The translations under genes were made by a program, and so were the position numbers. From assembly GCA_902629575.1 (NCBI GenBank), contig CACORJ010000003.1, forward strand, positions 1 to 64,000: DNA of 64,000 nucleotides, read 5' to 3'. A model generated the notes under the pieces. That model was not told the DNA's origin. It did not search any database and saw only the letters and a program-made list of their open reading frames with translations. The stretch's first letter is position 1; the number at the start of each line of letters is the position of its first letter. Of this stretch, positions 9,239 through 17,354 are shown in pieces. Origin of the DNA: an uncultured Pelagibacteraceae bacterium. GTDB lineage: Bacteria; Pseudomonadota; Alphaproteobacteria; Pelagibacterales; Pelagibacteraceae.

Positions 9239-9964
9239 ATGTATTACTCAAAAATTATCATAATAATTTTAAATTTTCTCGATTATTTCCAGCAAAAAAA
9301 AATCTTAAAATTCATTAATAAAAAATTAAAAAACCCACTTACGGTATTTGATATAGGTGCTCATCATGGCGAAAGTATAAAATTATTTATTAAAAAATTG
9401 AATATTAAAAAAATATACTCGTTTGAAGCAAGTCCAAATAATTTTGAAATATTAAAAAAAAAGATAAAAAAATACGATAAAGAAAAAATAGAGATATATA
9501 ACTTTGGACTAGGTGATGAAATATTAAAAAGCTACATTAATCAGACTAAAGAATCCTCTTCTTCAACTATAAATAAACTCAACAAAGACTCAAAATACTT
9601 CAAAAAAAAACTAAAAATTTTAAATATCGAAAATGAAAATTTATTTTTTTATAAAGTTCCAATACAACTCTATACATTAGACCATTTTATCGAAAAAAAT
9701 GAAATTAAAAATATAGACTTATTAAAAATAGATACAGAAGGTTATGAATTTAGAATTATAAAAGGATTATCAAAATACTATACCAAAATAAAACTTATAT
9801 ATTTTGAGCATCACTATGATGATATGATATTAAAAAAATATAGATTTAGCGATATTCACCAACTACTAACTGATAGAAATTTTAAGATGATAAAAAAAAG
9901 TAAAATGATATTTAGAAAATCGTTTGAATATATTTATGAAAATCAAAAAAATAAACCTGAGTAA
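9239..9964 (+). CDS. FkbM-family SAM-dependent methyltransferase
   Basis: Class I methyltransferase of 241 residues. The SAM-binding motif I is TVFDIGAHHGESIKLF near residues 35-50, followed by IYSFEASPNNFEIL with the acidic residue that typically binds the ribose. The FkbM signature NIDLLKIDTEGYEFRIIKG lies near residues 158-176. Such enzymes O-methylate sugars or lipids, and methylated surface sugars are common in variable glycan clusters. It follows the membrane protein gene by two bases and is the last plus-strand gene before a converging glycosyltransferase, 24 bases away. No strong terminator hairpin is visible in that gap. Confidence 0.85.
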   Translation: MYYSKIIIIILNFLDYFQQKKILKFINKKLKNPLTVFDIGAHHGESIKLFIKKLNIKKIYSFEASPNNFEILKKKIKKYDKEKIEIYNFGLGDEILKSYINQTKESSSSTINKLNKDSKYFKKKLKILNIENENLFFYKVPIQLYTLDHFIEKNEIKNIDLLKIDTEGYEFRIIKGLSKYYTKIKLIYFEHHYDDMILKKYRFSDIHQLLTDRNFKMIKKSKMIFRKSFEYIYENQKNKPE

Positions 9965-9988
9965 CTTTTATTCAAAAATAAATCTCAA

Positions 9989-11410
9989 CTATTTTTTAAG
10001 CCTAAGTTTGTAAAAAGCAACAAGAACGATAACCAGCATCCTTAACCCATTTAAAAATACTGAGGTCATTTTAGTCTCATTTTCTTTTCTCTCATAATAT
10101 GTCACCGGCACTTCTGTAATTTTTAAATTATTTTTATATGCCCCAATTAATAGATCAAAATCACCCCATAAATCTTTAATCCCCCAATTAGAAATATCTT
10201 TTTTTATTTTCATCCAATCTTTTTTGAAAAAAATTTTGGTCCCACACAAAGTATCTGTAATTTTTTTCCCAAATAACAGACTAAATAAACTAGCAAAAAA
10301 ACTATTGCCTAAAAAGTTAGTAAATTTCATTGCACCATCTTTTTGTGGATAAATCATTCTTGTACAATTTATAAAATCAGAATTAGTCTTTTTTAATATA
10401 TTTATTGAAAGTTCAATATCTCTAAAATTTACCGTCAGGTCTGCATCATAAATCACTATTATATCACCACTCGAAAGATCAATACCTTTATAAACATTTT
10501 CAGACTTGCATATTCCAGGTCCTTTATAACTGATTATTTTGTTATCGATTAATTTCTTAGATAATTTTTCGATTTCGTTTGTTGTAAGGTCATTGGAATT
10601 ATCATCACCGAATAAATATTCATAAGATGGATTATTATTTTTAATTTCATTTTCAAAAGTTTTAATATTTTTTTCCTCATTTTTACAAGGAATTATAAAT
10701 GATACTTTTAAGTTTTCATTTTCATTAAAATTTTGATTTTTTTTTTTTAAAATTGTTATATTTGAGAGACAAAATATGTTTAATATTGGTAATCTAAATA
10801 TTCTATTTATAAAGTTTGTTATTAATGGAATATATATTGGCAAGGTTATAATTTTTTCATTCCTTATCACTTCCAAGTTACATATTGAAAATAGATTATT
10901 TAAATAAGAATAAGGTAAAAAATTATTTTTTCTTGGAGAAAAGTTAATGAATGACTTTAAAAATTTAATAAAAACCATCCAAACTAAATTTCTTGAAACT
11001 ATGATTATTTTTGCATCATCTTTAGTGATTTTACACAAATTTAATAAGTTTGAAGTAGGGTTCAATTGATGTTCTATATCCGAAATAAGAATTGTATCAC
11101 ATTCTGAAATAACTTTTTGAGGATCACTAATATACTGTATATTGTCATGATATTTAGTTTCATACTGTTCATCTATTTCTTTAATATAAACTTTATTCGA
11201 TTTGATACTTTTTGCTAATATTGAATTTCCTGCACAAAAAATAAAAATATTTTTTGTATTATCTATACAGTTATTTACAAAATTTGAAATTTCAGCAAAT
11301 AGAAAATTTTTTTTGTTCAAAAATTTAATTCTTTTTTCAAAATTAGATCTGAAAAAAGTAATACTTGAATCTAAATAATATTCGTATTTTAAAAATTTAG
11401 AATTACTCAT
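9989..11410 (-). CDS. Two-domain protein: N-terminal methyltransferase-like, C-terminal family 2 glycosyltransferase
   Basis: The C-terminal half (from about residue 228) is a dolichol-phosphate-mannose-synthase-like GT2: SFIIPCKNEEKNI, FGDDNSNDLTTNEI, the metal-site IVIYDADLTVNFRDIE, and a late DLWGDFDLLIGAYKNN with a terminal hydrophobic helix that may anchor it in the inner membrane. The first 200 residues resemble a degenerate class I SAM methyltransferase (IFIFCAGNSILAKSI, then DTILISDIEHQLNP and IIIVSRNLVW). Loss of the usual glycine-rich loop makes activity doubtful. This fusion architecture occurs in some surface-polysaccharide loci. It points against the rest of the block and marks the 5S-proximal edge of the variable region. 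Function of the first domain is inferred only from fold-like motifs. Confidence 0.75.
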   Translation of the reverse strand: MSNSKFLKYEYYLDSSITFFRSNFEKRIKFLNKKNFLFAEISNFVNNCIDNTKNIFIFCAGNSILAKSIKSNKVYIKEIDEQYETKYHDNIQYISDPQKVISECDTILISDIEHQLNPTSNLLNLCKITKDDAKIIIVSRNLVWMVFIKFLKSFINFSPRKNNFLPYSYLNNLFSICNLEVIRNEKIITLPIYIPLITNFINRIFRLPILNIFCLSNITILKKKNQNFNENENLKVSFIIPCKNEEKNIKTFENEIKNNNPSYEYLFGDDNSNDLTTNEIEKLSKKLIDNKIISYKGPGICKSENVYKGIDLSSGDIIVIYDADLTVNFRDIELSINILKKTNSDFINCTRMIYPQKDGAMKFTNFLGNSFFASLFSLLFGKKITDTLCGTKIFFKKDWMKIKKDISNWGIKDLWGDFDLLIGAYKNNLKITEVPVTYYERKENETKMTSVFLNGLRMLVIVLVAFYKLRLKK

Positions 11411-11500
11411 AATTAATTAAAATAATCAATTTTCATTTACAATCATTTTAAAAATAACTTATATTTCTAATAAACTAGATAAATCAATATTATTTCGTAG

Positions 11501-11528
11501 TTTACAATCAAATTTAAATGTTTATAAA
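11501..11528 (+). promoter_or_regulatory. Promoter of the 5S rRNA gene
   Basis: A -35 element TTTACA (11501-11506) and a -10 element TATAAA (11523-11528) are separated by 16 bases. The predicted start lies about seven bases downstream, almost at the mature 5' end of the 5S RNA. This supports transcription of the 5S gene independent of any distant 16S-23S operon. Confidence 0.5.
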
Positions 11529-11533
11529 GCTTT

Positions 11534-11649
11534 TGCCGGTGGTTATTGCGAAAGTGTTATACCCGATCCCATTCCGAACTCGGAAGTCAAGCCTTTCTGC
11601 GCCGATGGTACTTTATCTTAAGATATGGAAGAGTAGGACATCGCCGGCA
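11534..11649 (+). rRNA. rrf: 5S ribosomal RNA
   Basis: About 116 bases with the conserved 5S core (CCCGATCCCATTCCGAACTC, 11562-11581) and the loop-E/helix-IV region that includes the conserved GCGCCGATGGTA stretch. The termini TGCCGGTG and CGCCGGCA pair as helix I. No 16S, 23S or tRNA gene accompanies it. In SAR11 genomes the 5S gene is known to be separated from 16S-23S by a hypervariable region, which agrees with the glycan block upstream. It is followed after nine bases by rpmJ with no terminator between. Confidence 0.95.
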
Positions 11650-11658
11650 TAAAAATTT

Positions 11659-11784
11659 ATGAAAATTAAAAGCTCATTAAAATCTATTAAAAAAAGAGAC
11701 CTCAATTCTAAATTAGTGAGAAGAAGAGGTAGAGTTTATGTAATAAATAAAACTAATCCTAAGTTTAAAGCAAGACAAAAATAA
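11659..11784 (+). CDS. rpmJ: Ribosomal protein bL36
   Basis: A 41-residue basic protein beginning [18 protein letters not shown] and containing [20 protein letters not shown], matching alphaproteobacterial bL36 of the large ribosomal subunit. The four zinc ligands (Cys/His) of the classical form are absent, so this is the zinc-free variant. Translation would begin nine bases after the 5S 3' end with no Shine-Dalgarno sequence. It appears co-transcribed with 5S rRNA and the following oxidase and transhydrogenase genes. Its small size and conserved sequence make the call secure. Confidence 0.92.
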   Translation: MKIKSSLKSIKKRDLNSKLVRRRGRVYVINKTNPKFKARQK

Positions 11785-11788
11785 TTTT

Positions 11789-11899
11789 ATGGATAATGAA
11801 AGCCATAAAAATACTTGGAATAACTTTACAAAGTTTGTTCTTTGGGGAACCGTTGCGGTAATAGTGGTACTTGCTTTAATGGCAATTTTTCTTTTATAA
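11789..11899 (+). CDS. aa3-type cytochrome c oxidase subunit IV-like small membrane protein
   Basis: A 36-residue protein: a short polar N-terminus (MDNESHKNTWNNFTKF) followed by one transmembrane helix from about residue 18 to the end. This layout and the tryptophan before the helix match the tiny bacterial aa3 oxidase subunit IV family (COX4_pro_2), which in alphaproteobacteria is commonly encoded directly before the transhydrogenase alpha subunit, as here. It would sit in the inner membrane with the terminal oxidase; the subunit is not part of the catalytic core in structures of this enzyme type. The family call rests on size, topology and neighbourhood. Confidence 0.7.
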   Translation: MDNESHKNTWNNFTKFVLWGTVAVIVVLALMAIFLL

Positions 11900-11905
11900 G
11901 TAATA

Positions 11906-12994
11906 ATGCATATAGTATCTATCCTAGAGAACAGAAATACAGAAAAAAGAATTGCTGTAACTCCTGAAATGGCAAAAAAATATATTGATTTAGGATTTGA
12001 TTTATCTTTGCCAAAAGATTATGGCAGCCATTTAGGTTTTGTAGACAGTGATTATAGTGACCTTGGAGTAAATATCTCAGATAATGAAGAAGATTTGATT
12101 CATAAAGCAGATATAATAATTCAATTAGGATTACCCAGTGTTGAGAAATTAGATCTCTTTAAAGAAAATCAAACTTTAATAGGATCACTAAATTCATTTG
12201 CTAATGAGAAAATTTTGAGCAAATTAAGTTCAAAAAAAGTGAACTGCTTTTCGTTAGAGTTGCTTCCAAGAATAACTAGAGCTCAGTCAATGGATATTTT
12301 ATCTTCTCAGGCAAACTTAGCAGGTTATAAAGCTGTAATTGATGCATTTCAAATTTATGAAAAAGCAATACCAATGATGATGACAGCAGCCGGAACAATA
12401 CCAGCTGCTAAAGTATTAGTTGTAGGAGCTGGAGTCGCTGGTTTACAAGCTATAGCAACAGCAAAAAGATTGGGAGCAGTTGTGTTTGCTACAGATGTAA
12501 GAATGGCATCAAAAGAACAGGTTGAAAGTTTAGGAGGAAAATTTTTATCTATAGAAGGAGAGGAAAATTTAGAGACAGAGGGTGGCTATGCAAAAGAAGC
12601 ATCGGAAGATTTTAAGAAAAAACAAGAACAACTTTTGTCAGAAACTCTTAAAAAAATTGACATTGTTATCTGTACAGCTTTGATACCAGGAAAAGAAGCC
12701 CCGAAAATTTTAAAAGAGGAAATGTTTAAAAATTTTCAAAAAGGTTCTATCATTTATGATCTTGCAGCAATACAAGGTGGAAACACTGCTTTTACAGAGA
12801 AAGATAAAGTTGTTGATAAAAATGGTGTTAAAATTTTAGGAGAAACAAATATCCTAAATAAATTGCCAGTATCTGCCTCTAATTTATATGCTAAAAATGT
12901 TTTTAACTTTGTTACTAATTTATATGATAAAGAAGGGAAAAAAATTAATATTAATTTAGAAGATGAAATAATTGAGAAAACATTAATAAAGTAA
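11906..12994 (+). CDS. pntAA: NAD(P) transhydrogenase subunit alpha 1
   Basis: The NAD(H)-binding domain I protein of the proton-translocating transhydrogenase, 362 residues. It starts with the alanine-dehydrogenase/PntA-like segment ENRNTEKRIAVTPEMAKKY. RITRAQSMDILSSQANLAGY near residue 125 and the Rossmann motif VLVVGAGVAGLQAIATAKRL near residue 170 are diagnostic. The subunit ends before any membrane segment, so this organism uses the split three-gene form (alpha-1, alpha-2, beta) known from Rhodospirillum. The complex uses the proton gradient to make NADPH from NADH at the inner membrane. The next two genes follow at four- and three-base spacing. Confidence 0.95.
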   Translation: MHIVSILENRNTEKRIAVTPEMAKKYIDLGFDLSLPKDYGSHLGFVDSDYSDLGVNISDNEEDLIHKADIIIQLGLPSVEKLDLFKENQTLIGSLNSFANEKILSKLSSKKVNCFSLELLPRITRAQSMDILSSQANLAGYKAVIDAFQIYEKAIPMMMTAAGTIPAAKVLVVGAGVAGLQAIATAKRLGAVVFATDVRMASKEQVESLGGKFLSIEGEENLETEGGYAKEASEDFKKKQEQLLSETLKKIDIVICTALIPGKEAPKILKEEMFKNFQKGSIIYDLAAIQGGNTAFTEKDKVVDKNGVKILGETNILNKLPVSASNLYAKNVFNFVTNLYDKEGKKININLEDEIIEKTLIK

Positions 12995-12998
12995 AATT

Positions 12999-13307
12999 AT
13001 GGAAATAGATCCTTTTATATTTAGATTAAGTATATTTATATTATCAATATTTGTTGGATATTATGTTGTTTGGAGTGTAACACCTTCACTGCATACCCCT
13101 TTGATGTCAGTAACTAATGCGATTTCCTCAGTGATCATAGTTGGCGCAATAATTGCTGCTTTATCAAATAGTCAAGAGGAAGTTTTTTCTTTTTCAAGTG
13201 TTTATGGATTTTTAGCTATTGTTTTAGCAGCAGTAAATATTTTTGGAGGATTTTTAGTGACCCAGAGAATGTTAGCGATGTATAAAAAAAAGAAAAAGGA
13301 TAAGTAA
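12999..13307 (+). CDS. pntAB: NAD(P) transhydrogenase subunit alpha 2
   Basis: A 102-residue integral membrane subunit with three or four hydrophobic helices. The diagnostic stretch is VTPSLHTPLMSVTNAISSVI near residue 26, followed by VGAIIAALSN and a GGFLVTQRMLAMYKKKKK C-terminus. It supplies part of the proton channel (domain II) of the transhydrogenase. It lies four bases after the alpha-1 gene and three bases before the beta gene, completing the split alpha subunit. Confidence 0.95.
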   Translation: MEIDPFIFRLSIFILSIFVGYYVVWSVTPSLHTPLMSVTNAISSVIIVGAIIAALSNSQEEVFSFSSVYGFLAIVLAAVNIFGGFLVTQRMLAMYKKKKKDK

Positions 13308-13310
13308 ATT

Positions 13311-14705
13311 ATGTCAGCGAATTTTTCGGCAATTTTATATCTTATTTCAGGAGTCCTTTTTATTTTGGCATTAAGGGGGCTATCATCACCAGAGACATCT
13401 AGGCAGGGTAACTTTTTTGGAATAGTTGGAATGATAATTGCTATAACTGTTACGTTTCTCTCTGTTGGGAATTTTTCATCTGGTTTTATATATGTATTAA
13501 TATTTTTAGCTATTGGAGGAAGTATTGGAGCCTTCATAGCATATAAAATTCCAATGACAGCAATGCCAGAATTAGTTGCTGGGTTCCATAGTTTAGTAGG
13601 CTTAGCAGCAGTTTTTGTAGCTATCTCAGCTTTCATAAATCCAGAGGCATTTAATTTAGGTACTCCCGGGAACATTAAGCTTGCTAGCCTAATTGAAATG
13701 TCAATTGGAGCAGCAGTGGGTGCAATAACTTTTTCAGGATCCGTTATAGCTTTTTTGAAACTTCAAGGAATAATGTCTGGTGCACCTATAACTTTTAAAG
13801 GCCAACATCCTTTAAACGCGCTAATATTAATTTCTATTGTAATCTTGACGATTTATTTATGTTCAACTCAATCATCTAATTTATTCTGGATTTTAATTGC
13901 AATTTCCTTTTTGATAGGCTTTTTGATTATTATACCGATCGGTGGAGCTGACATGCCAGTTGTAATTTCTATGTTAAATTCATATTCAGGTTGGGCTGCG
14001 GCTGGAATAGGTTTTACATTAGAAAATACTGCACTTATTATAACTGGAGCATTAGTTGGCTCTTCAGGCGCGATTCTTTCATACATAATGTGTAAAGGAA
14101 TGAACAGATCATTTTTTAATGTAATTTTGGGAGGATTTGGTGCAACTGAACAATCAACTTCAAATCAAAATAAAGAGCAAAGACCTGTAAAAAGCGGTAA
14201 TGCAGATGATGCAGCTTTTTTGATGAAAAATGCTTCTTCAGTAATTATTGTCCCTGGTTATGGAATGGCAGTCGCACAGGCACAACACGCATTAAGAGAA
14301 ATGGTTGATACGTTAAAAAAAAATGACATAAAAGTTTCTTACGCTATTCATCCTGTTGCAGGGAGAATGCCAGGACATATGAATGTTTTACTAGCTGAGG
14401 CTAACGTACCTTATGATGAGGTATTTGAGTTAGAGGAAATAAACAATGATTTTGCAAATGCTGACGTAGCATTTGTAATTGGAGCGAATGATGTAACAAA
14501 TCCAGTTGCAAAAACAGACCCCCAAAGTCCTATTTATGGTATGCCGGTTCTTGATGTGGAAAAATGTAAATCAGTTTTGTTTGTTAAAAGAAGCTTATCA
14601 CCTGGATATGCGGGAATTGATAATGATCTTTTTTATAAAGAAAACACTCTCATGTTATTTGCAGATGCAAAAAAAATGACAGAAGACATCACCAAAAATT
14701 TATAA
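13311..14705 (+). CDS. pntB: NAD(P) transhydrogenase subunit beta
   Basis: Beta subunit of 464 residues. The N-terminal 270 residues form about eight to nine membrane helices (domain II), including MTAMPELVAGFHSLVGLAAV near residue 83 and IPIGGADMPVVISMLNSYSG near 209. The C-terminal cytosolic domain III binds NADP(H): IIVPGYGMAVAQAQHALREM near 313, IHPVAGRMPGHMNVLLAEA, and VIGANDVTNPVAKTDPQSPI. Length and motifs are complete. With alpha-1 and alpha-2 it forms the inner-membrane proton-translocating transhydrogenase, a major NADPH source. Confidence 0.96.
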   Translation: MSANFSAILYLISGVLFILALRGLSSPETSRQGNFFGIVGMIIAITVTFLSVGNFSSGFIYVLIFLAIGGSIGAFIAYKIPMTAMPELVAGFHSLVGLAAVFVAISAFINPEAFNLGTPGNIKLASLIEMSIGAAVGAITFSGSVIAFLKLQGIMSGAPITFKGQHPLNALILISIVILTIYLCSTQSSNLFWILIAISFLIGFLIIIPIGGADMPVVISMLNSYSGWAAAGIGFTLENTALIITGALVGSSGAILSYIMCKGMNRSFFNVILGGFGATEQSTSNQNKEQRPVKSGNADDAAFLMKNASSVIIVPGYGMAVAQAQHALREMVDTLKKNDIKVSYAIHPVAGRMPGHMNVLLAEANVPYDEVFELEEINNDFANADVAFVIGANDVTNPVAKTDPQSPIYGMPVLDVEKCKSVLFVKRSLSPGYAGIDNDLFYKENTLMLFADAKKMTEDITKNL

Positions 14706-14710
14706 CTTTT

Positions 14711-15409
14711 ATGAGCACAAAAATTTTCTGTGACATCGCAGATTTATCCTCAATTAAAAAGTTTAATAAAAAAACGATTGTAAAAGGTTTTACGACTAAC
14801 CCAAGTCTAATGAGAAATGCTGGAGCAAAAAATTATAAATCCTATTCGAAACAAATTCTAAAAATTTGTAAAAATAAGCCAATATCATTTGAGGTCTTTG
14901 CAGATGAAGAGAAATCTATGATCGAGCAGGGAATGAAAATTAATAGTTGGGGTAAAAATGTGTATGTAAAAGTTCCGATCGTAAATTCACGCAATGAATT
15001 AACCAAAGGTGTGATCAAAGAACTTAATAGGAAAAATATAAAGCTCAATATCACTGCAGTTTATACATCCAAACAGGTAGAAAAAATTCTAAAATTAATA
15101 AATAATAAAACTAAAGTCATAATTTCTATATTTGTGGGTAGGGCAAGTGATTCTGGAAAAGATCCTTTACCAGAATTAATTAGAAGTATTAAATTAGCTA
15201 AAAGATTTAAAAATGTAAATATTTTATGGGCCAGTGTTAGAGAGCCTTATAATTACATGTACGCAAAAAAAATAGGTTGTCATATTATAACTATTCCTCC
15301 ATCAATTATTGAAAAGATTGAAAAATTTGGTAAAACTTTTGATCAATTAACAATAGAAACGGTTAAGACTTTTTTACAAGATAGCAAAAAATCGAAATTT
15401 AAAATATAG
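14711..15409 (+). CDS. tal: Transaldolase, small (TalC/FSA-like) type
   Basis: A 232-residue TIM-barrel aldolase. KIFCDIADLSSIKKF at the N-terminus, KGFTTNPSLMRNAG near residue 25, and the Schiff-base segment VYVKVPIVNS with the catalytic Lys near residue 84 mark the small transaldolase / fructose-6-phosphate aldolase family. LNITAVYTSKQVEKIL and FVGRASDSGKDP complete the barrel. It probably transfers dihydroxyacetone units between sugar phosphates in the non-oxidative pentose phosphate pathway, complementing the transketolase encoded nearby at 21692-23635. Fructose-6-phosphate aldolase activity cannot be excluded. It follows pntB by five bases and converges on the initiator tRNA gene. Confidence 0.8.
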   Translation: MSTKIFCDIADLSSIKKFNKKTIVKGFTTNPSLMRNAGAKNYKSYSKQILKICKNKPISFEVFADEEKSMIEQGMKINSWGKNVYVKVPIVNSRNELTKGVIKELNRKNIKLNITAVYTSKQVEKILKLINNKTKVIISIFVGRASDSGKDPLPELIRSIKLAKRFKNVNILWASVREPYNYMYAKKIGCHIITIPPSIIEKIEKFGKTFDQLTIETVKTFLQDSKKSKFKI

Positions 15410-15420
15410 TTTTTGAATTT

Positions 15421-15497
<77 letters not shown>

Positions 15498-15503
15498 ATA
15501 TTT

Positions 15504-15710
15504 TTAAATTCTATTTTTAAGTTTATTAAGTTTTTTGACTCTTTTAATATTTTCTTGTAAAATTCTCTTTTTCTTTTCTGAAGGCTTTTCGTAGGTATTC
15601 TTTAATTTTATTACTTTAAAAAAGCCATCTCTTTGAAGCTTTCTTTTTAAAACTCTAAGAGCTTGCTCAATATTATTATCTTTGACTTCTATTTTAATAA
15701 ATACCTCCAA
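15504..15710 (-). CDS. rpsU: Ribosomal protein bS21
   Basis: A 68-residue basic protein of the small ribosomal subunit. EQALRVLKRKLQRDGFFKVI near residue 15 and KPSEKKKRILQENIKRVKKL are the standard bS21 features. S21 helps mRNA binding during initiation. It sits directly before the initiator tRNA gene and 51 bases after trcR, in the same direction. Confidence 0.95.
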   Translation of the reverse strand: MEVFIKIEVKDNNIEQALRVLKRKLQRDGFFKVIKLKNTYEKPSEKKKRILQENIKRVKKLNKLKNRI

Positions 15711-15761
15711 AAAAATGACTTCCTAGCACTTTTATTTTTTTATGTCCATTTATTTTATTCA

Positions 15762-16343
15762 TTAATTGTTACTCTGTTGTGAAAGTTTATCTTTCTCTTT
15801 TTTTTTTCTCTCTCTTTTTACTCTTCTTTCTGCTTTTTCAATTGCCTCAATTAAATCTTTTTGAGAAAATAAATTCAATGCGACAGGGTCTTTAGGATTT
15901 AAGTTATTATAATTCCAATAACTTTTATTTCTAATTGAAGTAACTGAGTTTTTTGTAATACCTACTAACTTTGCTATTTGAGAGTCTTTTAAAATATTAT
16001 GTTGTTTAATCAACCACAAAGCAGAGTCAGGCTTATCTTGTCTTTTTGACAAAGGTATATATTTTTTAATTTTCTTCTCAGAATTAGAAATTTCTATGTC
16101 CGTGCTTTTAATTTGTAGTGGTCTACTCTCATCTTTTGATGATAGTTCAATTTCATCTCTTGTAAGTTGACCAGATATGATTGGATTATACGCTTTAATA
16201 CCTTTTGCAACTTCTCCATCTGCTATACCTTGTATTTCTACCTCATGCAATTTACAGAAATCTGCAATTTGTTTGAATGTAAGTGTTGTATTTTCAACTA
16301 GCCAAACAGCTGTTGCCATCGGCATTAAAGGTGCATTAGACAT
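15762..16343 (-). CDS. trcR: Cell-cycle transcriptional regulator TrcR (DUF1013 family)
   Basis: A 193-residue protein with the conserved N-terminus MPMATAVWLVENTTLTFKQI, a helix-turn-helix-like start, then QIADFCKLHEVEIQGIADGE and GIKAYNPIISGQLTRDEIE. A second HTH-like part (KDSQIAKLVGITKNSVTSIR) lies near residue 118, and the C-terminus is highly charged. DUF1013 proteins are nearly restricted to alphaproteobacteria and are named TrcR after a Caulobacter cell-cycle regulator that binds promoter DNA with RNA polymerase. It begins directly after the rpmE stop, so the two are co-transcribed. The family call is strong; the regulatory role in this organism is inferred. Confidence 0.88.
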   Translation of the reverse strand: MSNAPLMPMATAVWLVENTTLTFKQIADFCKLHEVEIQGIADGEVAKGIKAYNPIISGQLTRDEIELSSKDESRPLQIKSTDIEISNSEKKIKKYIPLSKRQDKPDSALWLIKQHNILKDSQIAKLVGITKNSVTSIRNKSYWNYNNLNPKDPVALNLFSQKDLIEAIEKAERRVKRERKKKEKDKLSQQSNN

Positions 16344-16574
16344 TTAATCTTTCTTTTCTGATCTAAAATTCTGAAATTTTTTGTTAAATTTACTTATTCT
16401 ACCTTTATCCATTAGTTTTTGTTTTCCGCCTGTCCAAGCAGAATGCGATTTTGGATCAATTTCTAACTTTAAAGTTTCACCCGTTTTACCCCAGGTAGAT
16501 TTAGTTTCAAACTGCGTACCGTCAGTCATTTCAACTTTAATAGCATGGTAATCTGGGTGAATATTTTTTTTCAT
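16344..16574 (-). CDS. rpmE: Ribosomal protein bL31
   Basis: A 76-residue bL31 starting [19 protein letters not shown] and containing [20 protein letters not shown] followed by SAWTGG. It has no cysteine at all, so it is the zinc-free form common in alphaproteobacteria. It precedes trcR with no gap; 35 bases separate it from the inositol monophosphatase gene upstream. Confidence 0.95.
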   Translation of the reverse strand: MKKNIHPDYHAIKVEMTDGTQFETKSTWGKTGETLKLEIDPKSHSAWTGGKQKLMDKGRISKFNKKFQNFRSEKKD

Positions 16575-16609
16575 GACGAGATTTATAGCAAATGAATTTC
16601 CTAAAACAA

Positions 16610-17350
16610 TTAAAAGTTATTCAATTTTTCAAGTAATTTTGAATTAATATCGGTACTTGAGGCAATAATTTTAATATTTTTAATTATAGATAGATTGATT
16701 TCATTGAGCACTCCACCAGCCTCTTTTATTAAAATTATACCAGCTGCGATATCCCATAGATTTAAGTCATTTTGAAAATAACCATCATATCTTCCAGCTG
16801 CCACATATGCCATATCAAGAGCTGCACAACCAGATTTCCTATAAGTTAAATCTAGTTCATTTTTAATTTTTCCTCCAGTTACAAATAAACAATTATTTAA
16901 TTCGTTTTTTTTTGAAACTTTTATTCTATGATTATTGAAGAAAGCGCCATTTTCTTTTTCAGCGAAAAACATTTCATTTTTTATAGGGTCAAAAACTAGA
17001 CCTGAAACAATTTCATCATGAGATTTGAGAGCGATGGAAATTGCAAAGTGAGGAATTCCATGTAAAAAATTTATTGTTCCATCTATCGGATCAATTAGCC
17101 AGATATTATTTTTATCTTTGTTAATTTCGATTCCTTTTTCTTCGCTTATAATTGAATAGTTAGGTCTTGCTTTCTTTAATTCGTCAATAATTGTTTTCTC
17201 TACTTTTAAGTCTGAATTTGTTACAAAATCATGTGGCCCTTTTTTTTTGACTTGAAGATTCTCAATTTCACCAAAATCTCTTATAAGTATTTTTGAGGCT
17301 TTCTCACTAGCCTTAATCATTATATTAAGATTTGCAGATATAGAATTCAT
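16610..17350 (-). CDS. suhB: Inositol monophosphatase family protein
   Basis: A Mg-dependent sugar/inositol phosphatase of 246 residues. The metal-binding motif [20 protein letters not shown] lies near residues 86-105, an upstream Glu sits in [10 protein letters not shown], and the second metal motif [16 protein letters not shown] is near residue 198. SuhB-type proteins also act in rRNA transcription in gammaproteobacteria, but that role cannot be read here. The gene follows efp by four bases. In alphaproteobacteria efp and suhB are commonly adjacent, which supports the symbol. Confidence 0.85.
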   Translation of the reverse strand: MNSISANLNIMIKASEKASKILIRDFGEIENLQVKKKGPHDFVTNSDLKVEKTIIDELKKARPNYSIISEEKGIEINKDKNNIWLIDPIDGTINFLHGIPHFAISIALKSHDEIVSGLVFDPIKNEMFFAEKENGAFFNNHRIKVSKKNELNNCLFVTGGKIKNELDLTYRKSGCAALDMAYVAAGRYDGYFQNDLNLWDIAAGIILIKEAGGVLNEINLSIIKNIKIIASSTDINSKLLEKLNNF

Positions 17351-17354
17351 CTAT

